A stretch of 39,811 bases of DNA from Chloroflexota bacterium (GTDB lineage Bacteria; Chloroflexota; Limnocylindria; P2-11E): NCBI GenBank assembly GCA_005879975.1, contig VBIL01000161.1, forward strand, positions 1-39,811, in the 5' to 3' direction. The position numbers and the translations under genes are program-made. Below are positions 33,072 through 39,811 of the stretch, one piece after another. Every line of letters begins with the position of its first letter. Within the stretch, counting starts at the first letter, position 1. The notes under the pieces were generated by a model. It was not told where the DNA came from and did not search any database. It saw only the letters and a program-made list of their open reading frames with translations.

Positions 33072-33898
33072 AAGTCCGTTTTTGGGGGACGCGCGGCTCG
33101 ATCCCGACGCCCGGGCCGTCGACGGTCCGTTACGGCGGCAACACGGCATGCGTCGAAGTGCGTGACAGCTCCGGCTCGCTCCTGATCCTCGACGCCGGCA
33201 CGGGCCTGCGCGAGCTCGGCCTCGCGCTCATGAACGGAGGCGGCCCGCGGCCGTTCTCCGTGGATCTGCTGCTGTCACACCTGCATTGGGATCACATCCA
33301 GGGCATCCCGTTCTTCCGCCCGGCGTTCGACCCGAAGACGTCGCTGCGCATTCGCGGGCCGAAACAGTCGCGCGCGCTGCGCGAGCTCCTCGGTCTCGGC
33401 ATGGACGATCCGTTCTTCCCGGTGGACCTGGACGACCTGCCCGCGCGGCTCGAGGTCGGTGAGCTCCACGACGGAAGCGAGGAGCACATCGGTCACTTCC
33501 TCGTGAAGGCGGCGAGCCTCTTTCATCCCGCGCCGGCGCTCGCGTTCCGTCTCGAGGCCGATGGCCGCTCGCTGGTCTACGCGACCGACACGGAGGACCC
33601 GTTCTCGGGACGGCCGAACCCGGTCGTCGCGCTATCCATGGGGGCCGACACGCTCATCCATGACGCACAGTTCACCGAGAACGACTTCAAGCCGACTTGG
33701 GGCCACTCGACGATCTCGAGCGCGATCGACGTCGCCGTAAAGGCGAACGTGAAGCGCCTGGTCCTGTATCACCACGATCCGGACCGCACCGACGACGCGC
33801 TCGACCGTATCGCCGTCGAGGCGCAGAAGCAGACGGACGAGCGGGCGAAAGGGATCGAGGTGGTGGTCGCGCGCGAGGGCATGGAGCTCACGATCTAG
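33068..33898 (+). CDS. Metallo-beta-lactamase-fold hydrolase (PhnP/RNase Z-like)
   Basis: 276 residues from a TTG overlapping the HD-GYP stop (TTGA). The N-terminus MKVRFWGTRGSIPTPG and YGGNTACVEV are typical of the cyclic-phosphodiester branch of MBL proteins (COG1235). The metal motif is HLHWDH (His71, His73, Asp75, His76), followed by an Asp in YATDTED and late histidines in WGHSTIS and LYHHDP. The relatives include phosphoribosyl cyclic-phosphate hydrolases, RNase Z and class II cyclic-nucleotide phosphodiesterases. Its position at the end of a cyclase/HD-GYP operon makes hydrolysis of a cyclic nucleotide, or of the linear product of HD-GYP, an attractive but unproven role. Confidence 0.88.
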   Translation: MKVRFWGTRGSIPTPGPSTVRYGGNTACVEVRDSSGSLLILDAGTGLRELGLALMNGGGPRPFSVDLLLSHLHWDHIQGIPFFRPAFDPKTSLRIRGPKQSRALRELLGLGMDDPFFPVDLDDLPARLEVGELHDGSEEHIGHFLVKAASLFHPAPALAFRLEADGRSLVYATDTEDPFSGRPNPVVALSMGADTLIHDAQFTENDFKPTWGHSTISSAIDVAVKANVKRLVLYHHDPDRTDDALDRIAVEAQKQTDERAKGIEVVVAREGMELTI

Positions 33899-33950
33899 AG
33901 AGGGCTCGGAGTCCGGGCAGGTCCGATACTTCGTCCGGGGAGGTGTGCCC

Positions 33951-34280
33951 ATGAACGCGCTCGAAGTTCTCAACCAGACGAAAGACGCGATCACCGTCCG
34001 CCGCGTGTACGGCGAGCCCTATCAGCAGGACGGACTGACGATCATCCCCGCGGCGAACGTAATGGGTGGCGGCGGCGGTGGCGGCGACACCGAGGGCAAC
34101 GGCGGTGGCGGGTTTGGCATGTCGGCGCGTCCCGCCGGAGCGTGGGTCATTAAGGACGGCGAGGCGGAGTGGCGTCCGGCGCTCGATCTCAACCGCGTGA
34201 TCCTGGTGGGCCAGCTGGTGGCGATCGTCGCGCTTCTCACGGTGCGGTCGATCGCGAAGACGCTTGCGAAACGAAACTAG
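33951..34280 (+). CDS. YtfJ/GerW-family protein
   Basis: 109 residues, ATG with GGGGAGG 7 nt upstream and a GATACT box ~25 nt further back. The family pattern is clear: EVLNQTKDAITVRRVYGEPYQQDGLTIIPAANVMGG, a glycine-rich strand (GGGGGGGDTEGNGGGGFG), SARPAGAWVIKDGEAEWRPALD, and a C-terminal hydrophobic helix (VILVGQLVAIVALLTVRSI). In Bacillus YtfJ/GerW acts in spore germination, but homologues are widespread in non-spore-formers, so no spore role is implied. Probably membrane-associated. Confidence 0.88.
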   Translation: MNALEVLNQTKDAITVRRVYGEPYQQDGLTIIPAANVMGGGGGGGDTEGNGGGGFGMSARPAGAWVIKDGEAEWRPALDLNRVILVGQLVAIVALLTVRSIAKTLAKRN

Positions 34281-34284
34281 TCCG

Positions 34285-34367
34285 TGGGCGAGGAGGGACT
34301 CGAACCCTCACGCTCTTTCGAGCACAAGACCCTAAATCTTGCGCGTATTCCGTTTCGCCACTCGCCC
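34285..34367 (-). tRNA. tRNA-Leu (anticodon TAG)
   Basis: Class II tRNA on the minus strand. The acceptor GGGCGAG pairs with CTCGCCC. The anticodon stem CAAGA/TCTTG carries the loop TTTAGGG, anticodon TAG, which reads CTA and, by wobble, other CTN codons. The long variable arm is TGCTCGAAAGAGCGT, and the T-arm GAGGGTTCGAGTCCCTC. The CCA end is not encoded. Confidence 0.95.
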
Positions 34368-34388
34368 GCGTCTAGCGTAGCGGCGGCG

Positions 34389-35315
34389 TTAACTCTTGCG
34401 GCGGTCGACGGCCCAGCTCGATCCGGGCTGGCGCTTCGCGACCTCTTTCACCTCGGCCGCCGCGCGTGCCGCGGCGATCGCACCGTCGAAGCGGCCCGGG
34501 GAGACGTTCACGATGCCGATCGAGATAGACGCAAGCGGGATGCGCCGCAGGACGCCCCTCCGGTCGCGGGCCTCGAGCGATCCGCGTCGCCGATCCTCCT
34601 CGTCGTAGAGCGAGGGCGCGGTCTCGTCGAACCGCCGCGTGATGCACGCCGCGAGCGTCTCCGCCTCCTTTGAAGGAGCGAGCACGACGAAGTCATCGCC
34701 GCCGATGTGGCCGAGGAACCGCTCGCCCTCCATGCCCCAGCTGACCTCGGCGAGGAGCTGTGCGACGCTCGAGATCATGAGGTCGCCGCGGGCGAAGCCG
34801 TAGTGGTCGTTGAACTCCTTGAAGCGGTCGATATCGACGTAAAGGAGCGCGAACCGCTCGCGTCGCGCGAGACGCGACTCGATCTCCTCGGTGATCGTGG
34901 TATTGCCCGGGAGCCCGGAAAGCGGGTTGACCGCCCGGAGGCCGCTCGACCTGCGCACCGCGGCTCCCACGCGCGCAAGGAGCTCGTCAGCGTCGTACGG
35001 CTTGGTGATGTAGTCGTCGGCGCCGGCCTCGAGCTCGGCGAGCCGTTCATCTCTGCCGGAGTGGGCGGATAGGAAGACCGTCGGGAGGAACCGCGTGCGC
35101 GGATCGCGGCGGAGCGCGCGGTGAACCTCCGCTCCGGACATTCCCGGAAGCTCCAGGTCGAGAAGCACGAGATCAGGGTGAGCCGTGCGCACGGAAACGA
35201 GCGCGGCCTCACCGTCGATCGCCTCGCAGCACTCGTAGCCTGCGTCCTCGAGGAGTGCCCGCACCGCACCGCGGTTCGCTTCGTCGTCCTCGACGACGAG
35301 AACGCGTCCCGACAC
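34389..35315 (-). CDS. Response regulator with GGDEF output (GGDDF variant)
   Basis: 308 residues, GTG start. Receiver: VLVVEDDEANRGAVRALLEDAGYE with the acidic pair, LVLLDLELPGMSG acceptor Asp, VFLSAHSG and YITKPYDADEL Lys, all intact. The GGDEF domain follows after PLSGLPGN: YVDIDRFKEFNDHYGFARGD (nucleotide/metal-binding run, Gly-Phe in place of Gly-His) and the active loop IGGDDFVVL. GGDDF is a conservative change that may still be active. There is no RxxD I-site five residues upstream (it reads EGER), so product inhibition is unlikely. A diguanylate cyclase or c-di-GMP-linked regulator; its kinase partner is not adjacent. Confidence 0.9.
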   Translation of the reverse strand: MSGRVLVVEDDEANRGAVRALLEDAGYECCEAIDGEAALVSVRTAHPDLVLLDLELPGMSGAEVHRALRRDPRTRFLPTVFLSAHSGRDERLAELEAGADDYITKPYDADELLARVGAAVRRSSGLRAVNPLSGLPGNTTITEEIESRLARRERFALLYVDIDRFKEFNDHYGFARGDLMISSVAQLLAEVSWGMEGERFLGHIGGDDFVVLAPSKEAETLAACITRRFDETAPSLYDEEDRRRGSLEARDRRGVLRRIPLASISIGIVNVSPGRFDGAIAAARAAAEVKEVAKRQPGSSWAVDRRKS

Positions 35316-35403
35316 GTAATGAGCGTCGGCTGGGGCGGCTTTGCCCGCAATAGGAGAGGCGTACTCGGACCCTCGGACCCTCGGTCGCTTGCACGCCCGC
35401 TAG

Positions 35404-35435
35404 GTCAACAGCCGGTCAACAGGTCAATGCGTCAA
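35404..35435. repeat. Four GTCAA repeats
   Basis: GTCAA occurs at 35404, 35415, 35423 and 35431 (steps of 11, 8 and 8 nt) between the dehydrogenase and GGDEF genes. The last copy overlaps the dehydrogenase stop. Next to it are two copies of cggaccct. Probably fortuitous or a small binding-site cluster. Confidence 0.25.
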
Positions 35436-36328
35436 CGCTGGCGGGCCTCTACTCCGGAGAGGCGCTCGATCACTTTGAGCAGCGCGTGGTTTCCCTCGCG
35501 TCCGCCGCCGTCGTGCTGCAGCGCGTTGTACAGGGCGTGCACGAGGGCGGTCCCGGGCAGAGAAACGTGGTCGACGAACGCGTTGTCGAGCACGAGGCGC
35601 AGATCCTTCTGCTGAAGATCGACCATGAAGCCCGGACGGAAATCACCGGCGAGCATCTTCGGCGCGTAGTTCTGCATCGCCCACGACGAGCCGGCACCGC
35701 CCGCGATGACCTGGCGCGTGCGCTCGAGATCGATGCCCTGGGCTTTCGCGAAGACAAGGGCCTCGGAGACGCCGAGGTTGTTGATGGCGACGGCGATCTG
35801 GTTCGCGAGCTTGCAGGCCTGGCCCGCGCCGTGATCGCCGATGTGGATGATCGTCTTGCCAAGAGCCTGGAAGAGCGGCATGGCGCGCTTCACGTCGGCC
35901 TCGTCCCCGCCGACCATGATCGCGAGCCTGGCTTCGATCGCACCGACCTCGCCGCCCGATACCGGCGCGTCGAGTGTGCGGAAGGGCGGCCGGTTCGCGG
36001 CCGCGCGCTTCGCGAGGTCGCGCGTCGCTGCAGGACTGATGGTGCTCATATCGATCGCCAGCAATCCTTCGTGTGCACCGCTCGCGATGCCGTCGGCGCC
36101 GAACATGACGGCCTCGACGTCGGGCGTGTTTGTGACCATCGTCACCACGATGTCGCTGCGTTCGGCGACTTCGCGGGGGGTGCGAACGGCCGTCGCACCG
36201 GCATCCGCAAGCGGCTTCGCGCGATCGATCGTCCGATTCGTGACCGTGACGGCGAAGCCCGCCTTCAGCGCGTTGCGCGCCATCGGGGTGCCCATGATCC
36301 CGAGGCCCACGAAGCCGACGCGCTCCAT
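35432..36328 (-). CDS. Beta-hydroxyacid dehydrogenase (3-hydroxyisobutyrate / tartronate-semialdehyde reductase family)
   Basis: 298 residues, the family length. VGFVGLGIMGTPMARNALKAG is the NAD(P) loop, and VTNRTIDRAKPL suggests NADP preference by the Arg after the beta2 strand. LDAPVSGGEVGAI is the substrate-binding motif. GDHGAGQACKLANQ carries the catalytic Lys, and FMVDLQQKDLRLVLDNA is the C-terminal helical signature. Candidates are GarR/GlxR tartronate-semialdehyde reductase, MmsB and glyoxylate/succinic-semialdehyde reductases; the sequence does not decide between them. It starts 3 nt after the small upstream gene and is probably co-transcribed with it. Confidence 0.9.
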   Translation of the reverse strand: MERVGFVGLGIMGTPMARNALKAGFAVTVTNRTIDRAKPLADAGATAVRTPREVAERSDIVVTMVTNTPDVEAVMFGADGIASGAHEGLLAIDMSTISPAATRDLAKRAAANRPPFRTLDAPVSGGEVGAIEARLAIMVGGDEADVKRAMPLFQALGKTIIHIGDHGAGQACKLANQIAVAINNLGVSEALVFAKAQGIDLERTRQVIAGGAGSSWAMQNYAPKMLAGDFRPGFMVDLQQKDLRLVLDNAFVDHVSLPGTALVHALYNALQHDGGGREGNHALLKVIERLSGVEARQR

Positions 36329-36331
36329 CAG

Positions 36332-36658
36332 CTAGTTCTTTTGGATGTCATCGTCGCGCGAGAGAAAGACGGTGCGGTCGCCGCTCTCCTCGGACACCAG
36401 GAAGGTGCCTTCTTCCTTCTCGTCCACATTCACCGATGCGACCAGGAGCTCGTCGGTCACGTGGAGAAAGCCCTGAGTGCGCGCGAGCTCGTTCGCGATG
36501 GCCTCGGAGAGCGAGTCCTCCTCGAACGAGTCAACGAGCAGCGTGCGCGCCTTCTTCACAAGCGCGAAGAATTCGAGCGGTTCGAAACGGCGCTCGTGCG
36601 CGAGAAGCACCGCGGTGCCGAGCTCCTCATCGCCTTCATGGATCTCGTAGAAGAACAT
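36332..36658 (-). CDS. Conserved-looking small hypothetical protein
   Basis: 108 residues from the ATG at 36658 (an ATG at 36682 would give 116). The track's 282-residue version is rejected because its first half is antisense to trigger factor. The protein is acidic, with no membrane helix or signal: MFFYEIHEGDEELGTAVLLAHE, LEFFALVKKARTLLVDSF, SLSEAIANELARTQGF, then a strand-rich end FLVSEESGDRTVFLSRDDD. I do not recognise the family. On the minus strand TTTAAT overlaps the trigger-factor promoter region, so both genes may share one divergent promoter area. Confidence 0.65.
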   Translation of the reverse strand: MFFYEIHEGDEELGTAVLLAHERRFEPLEFFALVKKARTLLVDSFEEDSLSEAIANELARTQGFLHVTDELLVASVNVDEKEEGTFLVSEESGDRTVFLSRDDDIQKN

Positions 36659-36682
36659 CTGCGACGGTCGAGCGTACCCCAT

Positions 36683-36688
36683 TAAACT
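36683..36688 (+). promoter_or_regulatory. Putative -10 (TAAACT) for trigger factor
   Basis: TAAACT lies 12 nt before the tig ATG. On the opposite strand the overlapping TTTAAT faces the small hypothetical gene, so the spot could serve both directions. Confidence 0.4.
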
Positions 36689-36700
36689 CAGAGCATCTCC

Positions 36701-38134
36701 ATGCCGGAATCCCCGAAGGCTGCTCCGTCGTCCGTCAAGCACACCCTCCGTCGTGAGGCGGGTTCGCGGGTGACGCTCGACGTCGAAGTCGAAGCGGAGC
36801 GCCTCGCGCGCGCCGCGGATGCCGCGTTCGCGAAACACGTCCAGCACGCCAAGATCCCTGGCTTCCGGCCGGGCAAGGCGCCGCGCGCGATGTACGAGCG
36901 CACGTACGGCAAAGTGCATCTTTGGGAAGACGCGGCCGATGACCTGATGGATCAGACGTACCGCGAGATCGTTGACGCGGAGGGGATCGAGCCGATCGAC
37001 CGGCCCGACGCGAAGGTCACTCAGCTCGAGGAAGGCAAGCCGCTTCGCTACACCGCGACTGTCGTCGTCCGCCCCGAAGTTGGGCTCGGGGACTACCTCG
37101 CGCACGGCGCGAAGGTCGACCCAGCGCCTCCTGGGGAGGAGAACATCGAGCGGACGATCGCGGCGATGCGGGAGAGTCATGCGCAGCTGCGGCCGGTCGA
37201 TCGGCCCGCAGAGAGCGGCGACATTCTGACCGTCGACATTGACGCGTCCCTACCCGGGAAGGCTCTGCCGCCCTTCGCTCGGAACGCGCACATCGAGGCG
37301 GGCAAGGATCTCGGCATCAGTGGCCTCGGCGAGGCACTCGTCGGCATGAAGGCCGGCGAGGAGAAGAAGGTCGACCTCACCTTCCCCGACGACGCGAGCG
37401 AGGGTGAGCTCACCGGGAAGACCGGGACCTTCAGCATCCGACCCTCGCAGGTCGCGGAAAAGGTCCTTCCGCCGCTCGACGACGAGTTCGCCAAGACGGT
37501 GGGCGTCGCCGATCTCGCCGGCCTGCGCAAGGCGGTGCGCAACGAGCTCGCACACGCCGCCTTCCACGAAGCGCGCGACGAGGCTGCGGAGCGCGCGGTG
37601 GAACACGCGCTCGCCACTTCGCAGGTCGAGATCCCCGAGGTCCTCGTCGAAGACGAGGTCGATCACCTGGTCGCTGATCTCAAGGCCCGCGTGAAGGAGG
37701 AGGGGATCACGTTCGAGAAATTCCTCCTGCAGGCTCGCAAGACCGAAGAAGAGATCCGCAAGGAGTGGCGGCCGATCGCGGAACGGCGCGCCAAGTCGCT
37801 CCTCGTGCTCGACGCGATCGCGCGCAAGGAAAGCGTGACCGTCAGTGGTGAGGAGCTGGCCGCGTCCGCCGCGGCGACGCCGCTCGCGCAGGTCGATCCG
37901 CAGGCGCTCCGCTCTCCGGCGGTCCTCGCGTCACTGGCGCGTTCGATACGCAACCGCAAGACCGTGGACAAGCTCGTCGGGCTCGACTCTCCGGACGCCG
38001 AACGCGAGGCGATCAAGAAGGCCGGCGGGGACGTCGAGGAGGAGCCGAAGAAACCCGAGATCATCATTCCTGAGACGAGCGACGCGACGACCGAAGGTCG
38101 CGAGGCGATCAGAGCGTTGCTCGAGAAGAAGTAG
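36701..38134 (+). CDS. tig: Trigger factor, ribosome-associated chaperone/PPIase
   Basis: 477 residues. The ribosome-binding N-domain has VKHTLRREAGSRVTLDVEVEAE and the signature IPGFRPGKAPRAMYERTYG. A FKBP-like PPIase module follows (about 155-245: SGDILTVDIDASL to IRPSQVAEKVLPPLDDEFAKTVG). A helical chaperone domain ends with a Lys/Glu-rich tail. The N-terminus has ~12 extra residues (MPESPKAAPSSV) before the usual start. In many bacteria clpP-clpX follow tig; here the next gene is a convergent lipoprotein, so that linkage is lost. Almost no leader is predicted from the -10 at 36683. Confidence 0.96.
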   Translation: MPESPKAAPSSVKHTLRREAGSRVTLDVEVEAERLARAADAAFAKHVQHAKIPGFRPGKAPRAMYERTYGKVHLWEDAADDLMDQTYREIVDAEGIEPIDRPDAKVTQLEEGKPLRYTATVVVRPEVGLGDYLAHGAKVDPAPPGEENIERTIAAMRESHAQLRPVDRPAESGDILTVDIDASLPGKALPPFARNAHIEAGKDLGISGLGEALVGMKAGEEKKVDLTFPDDASEGELTGKTGTFSIRPSQVAEKVLPPLDDEFAKTVGVADLAGLRKAVRNELAHAAFHEARDEAAERAVEHALATSQVEIPEVLVEDEVDHLVADLKARVKEEGITFEKFLLQARKTEEEIRKEWRPIAERRAKSLLVLDAIARKESVTVSGEELAASAAATPLAQVDPQALRSPAVLASLARSIRNRKTVDKLVGLDSPDAEREAIKKAGGDVEEEPKKPEIIIPETSDATTEGREAIRALLEKK

Positions 38135-38151
38135 CGTGCCTAGCGCCCGCC

Positions 38152-39150
38152 TCAGCGGATAACCGCACCAGCCCAATACCAACGGTCGCCGTTCGCGCGA
38201 AGCAAAAGGTCCACTTCTTCGGCCGTCTTTCCGGGCCGCGTCCAGCTCGAGCGGACATATCGGCTGTCGCCCCCGTACTCGAGCAGCGGCCTCGGGCTGA
38301 CGCTCACCGCGAGGCCAGCGGCCAGATCGCGCCGCAGTTCCTCGGCGTAAGCGACGGCCGGCGCGATGCTTGCGTCAGAGCCGTAGGAGCCTTGCAAGAC
38401 GCAGCTGCCGAGTTGCTCGGCCAACGCCGTCACGTCCTTCTTCGCGAAACCCGCCGCGAGCGCGTCGGCGACGGACTCAGGCGACCGGGGGGTCAGCGGC
38501 GCAGCCGTGGGCGTAGACGCGCGCTCTGACTCGGTAAGCAGGTGGAACGAGCCGACGATCGCCTTCATTGCGGGCACGTTCGTCTGATCGGTGGAGGTCA
38601 GGTAATAGGTCACCACGTACGCGCGATCACCGGAAGTCACGGCGATGTCTTGTCTTTGTTCACCCCGGATCCCCTCGTAGGCGGCGGCGACGGCCGGTCG
38701 GCCGTCCAGGGTCGCTCTGGTGACCGGCGCTTCTGGTGTCTGGGCAAATCCCAGCCCGCCTTGTGCCGCCCACTGCTCGACCGGAAGCTTCTCCGGGTTG
38801 GGGACGACCAGAACGATGACTCCGTCGAACGGGTAGCCAGATCCCCAACGCTCGTCGCGCTCGGACGCCGCCACGAAGATCTGCTGGCTGACGATGGTGC
38901 TCGCGGGATAGAGCTGGCTTTCGGTCGAATTACAAGAGCGCCGCCACGGACGTGGAAGCTCTAGACGGTATCCCTCCGCCGCGTTCTGGTATACGGGCGT
39001 CGTCAGCGGGCTTGCGGCCGGCGACGCCGTGGCTGCTCCGGTCTGGACCCCGACCGTCGGGGTTTCTGTCGGTACCCGCGAGGGCGGCGTCGTTGCCGGA
39101 GCGACGCACGCCGACAGCAGGCTCGCGAGCACTACGGCGCGGCGGATCAC
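38152..39150 (-). CDS. Lipoprotein with PsbP-like domain and second C-terminal domain
   Basis: 332 residues. The signal MIRRAVVLASLLSAC ends in a lipobox (LLSAC), so the protein is lipid-anchored outside the membrane. A Thr/Pro-rich spacer is followed by a PsbP-like domain (PVYQNAAEGYRLELPRPWRR to AIVGSFHLL) found in many Chloroflexota and actinobacterial lipoproteins. A second domain (PESVADALAAGFAKKDVTALAEQLGSCVL to DRWYWAGAVI) resembles NTF2-like or DUF4878-type cystatin-fold units. The GTG start sits 6 nt after a TAGGCT box. Role unknown; probably a binding lipoprotein. It converges on tig with a 17-nt gap. Confidence 0.8.
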   Translation of the reverse strand: MIRRAVVLASLLSACVAPATTPPSRVPTETPTVGVQTGAATASPAASPLTTPVYQNAAEGYRLELPRPWRRSCNSTESQLYPASTIVSQQIFVAASERDERWGSGYPFDGVIVLVVPNPEKLPVEQWAAQGGLGFAQTPEAPVTRATLDGRPAVAAAYEGIRGEQRQDIAVTSGDRAYVVTYYLTSTDQTNVPAMKAIVGSFHLLTESERASTPTAAPLTPRSPESVADALAAGFAKKDVTALAEQLGSCVLQGSYGSDASIAPAVAYAEELRRDLAAGLAVSVSPRPLLEYGGDSRYVRSSWTRPGKTAEEVDLLLRANGDRWYWAGAVIR

Positions 39151-39156
39151 GTGGCG

Positions 39157-39162
39157 AGCCTA
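39157..39162 (-). promoter_or_regulatory. Putative -10 (TAGGCT) for leaderless lipoprotein mRNA
   Basis: On the minus strand TAGGCT ends 6 nt before the GTG at 39150, with no ribosome-binding site between. Confidence 0.45.
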
Positions 39163-39180
39163 AGGGTGGCGGATCACCCA

Positions 39181-39197
39181 AGACGGTCAAACCGTCT
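39181..39197. promoter_or_regulatory. Interrupted palindrome AGACGGT-CAA-ACCGTCT
   Basis: Perfect 7-bp arms around a 3-nt spacer. It lies about 31-47 nt upstream of the predicted lipoprotein start, that is over its -35 region, and 52 nt after the dienelactone hydrolase stop. It could be an operator, or a hairpin terminator without a T-run. Confidence 0.45.
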
Positions 39198-39248
39198 CGA
39201 TCCGCACCGCCGGACGAGCGACGCGCCCGCGCCGCGGTCAGCCAGCCG

Positions 39249-39811
39249 TTAGGCCAGGTATTTGCGGAACCACTCGATCGTGGCGACCCAGGCCTTCTGC
39301 GCCTGCGTCGCGTTGTAGCGATCGCCGTTGGTGTCGTTATGGAAGGCGTGGTTCACGCCGGGATAGACGGTGATCTGGTACGGAACCCCCGCCTTCTTGA
39401 GCTGCTCCTCCATCTGCGGTGCGGTGCCGGTGATCCGCGTGTCGAGCTCGGCGTAGACCGCCGAGACCGCGCTCTTCGTCTTGGCGATGTCCGCGAAGTT
39501 CGCGGGCTGCGGACCGTAGAACGGCACGGCCGCTTTGAGGTCGGCCGCCGCCGCGACCAGGTTCCATACCTCGCCCCCGCCGAAGCAGAATCCGACCACG
39601 CCGAGCGCGCCCGTGGTCTGCCCGCGGAGATAGGTCATCGTCGCGTTGTGGTCGGAGAGCTTGTCCGCGATGGAGCGCTTGCCGAGCTCGGCGTTGTAGG
39701 CCGCGCTATCGGTGAGCTTGTCCGCCCCTCCGGCCCGCGCCGCGAGGTCGATGTTGACCGCGACGAATCCGGCGGTCGCGACCCGGCGCACGACGTCGCG
39801 AATGTGCTCGG
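39249..39811 (-). CDS. Dienelactone hydrolase-family alpha/beta hydrolase (5' end outside window)
   Basis: The reading frame continues past the right edge (EHIRDVVRRVATAGFVAVN), so the GTG at 39791 is not the start. The nucleophile Cys is in GVVGFCFGGGEVW, the acid Asp in YAELDTRIT, and the His in YPGVNHAFHNDTNGDRYN. The order Cys-Asp-His and spacing are those of dienelactone hydrolases (carboxymethylenebutenolidase). About 180 of ~240-290 residues are visible, ending in WVATIEWFRKYLA. The substrate is uncertain, since most genomic DLH proteins are not part of chloroaromatic pathways. Confidence 0.88.
   Translation of the reverse strand, partial: EHIRDVVRRVATAGFVAVNIDLAARAGGADKLTDSAAYNAELGKRSIADKLSDHNATMTYLRGQTTGALGVVGFCFGGGEVWNLVAAAADLKAAVPFYGPQPANFADIAKTKSAVSAVYAELDTRITGTAPQMEEQLKKAGVPYQITVYPGVNHAFHNDTNGDRYNATQAQKAWVATIEWFRKYLA

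Noticed and set aside
36659-37180. N-terminal half of the 282-residue minus-strand ORF
   Set aside because: Antisense to the trigger-factor N-domain; only the part from 36658 down looks like an independent protein.
1-39811. Mobile elements, CRISPR arrays, prophage or toxin-antitoxin modules
   Set aside because: No transposase, integrase, regularly spaced repeats, phage structural genes or typical toxin pairs were seen. Composition is even across the window.

Overview
The window is a GC-rich, gene-dense stretch of a bacterial chromosome. No insertion sequence, prophage, CRISPR array or rRNA was seen. The best taxonomic clue is a complete LysW-carrier lysine operon (lysW-X-Y-VOC-Z-J-K), which is known from Deinococcus-Thermus, archaea and many Chloroflexota. 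Other hints are a small DUF5679-like zinc ribbon, a B12-dependent class II ribonucleotide reductase, an F420-type (Ddn-like) oxidoreductase and many GTG/TTG starts. I infer an uncultured Chloroflexota-type bacterium (for example a Limnocylindria-like lineage). This is inference from gene content, not a database result.

Layout. 1-7064: a glycosyltransferase fragment enters from the left and converges, with a long antisense overlap, on a minus-strand cluster of long coiled-coil protein, triple-GAF histidine kinase, NarL-type regulator, and two sugar-nucleotide enzymes (4-reductase and UDP-GlcNAc 4,6-dehydratase). 7172-9508: a membrane-anchored pseudo-receiver, a Lys-rich protein sharing its C-terminal domain with the coiled-coil protein, and a class III aminotransferase. 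9509-12721: nrdJ, preceded by a putative Leu-rich leader peptide whose ribosome-binding site can pair with its own leucine-codon run, and followed by a strong terminator. 12722-12997: non-coding, with DnaA-box-like motifs and dyads. 12998-18274: VanW-family cell-wall protein, DUF5667 protein, GT87-like membrane protein, CinA. 18336-21656: zinc ribbon, CBS protein, tRNA-Lys, Ddn-like enzyme, diheme cytochrome c, GT2.

21824-33898 holds two functional blocks after a membrane diguanylate cyclase. The first is the lysine operon, built on 4-nt GTGA start/stop overlaps. The second is a cyclic-nucleotide signalling operon: CHASE2-class III cyclase (broken by a frameshift), a GAF protein, a GAF-HD-GYP phosphodiesterase and a metallo-beta-lactamase hydrolase. 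The GAF of the HD-GYP protein carries an NKFDE-like motif typical of cyclic-nucleotide-binding GAF domains, suggesting cAMP/cGMP control of c-di-GMP breakdown.

33951-39811: YtfJ-like protein, tRNA-Leu(TAG), REC-GGDEF regulator, beta-hydroxyacid dehydrogenase, a small hypothetical protein, trigger factor, a PsbP-like lipoprotein, and a dienelactone hydrolase cut by the right edge. Several genes start 6-9 nt after a TAGnnT-like -10 element, implying frequent leaderless transcription.
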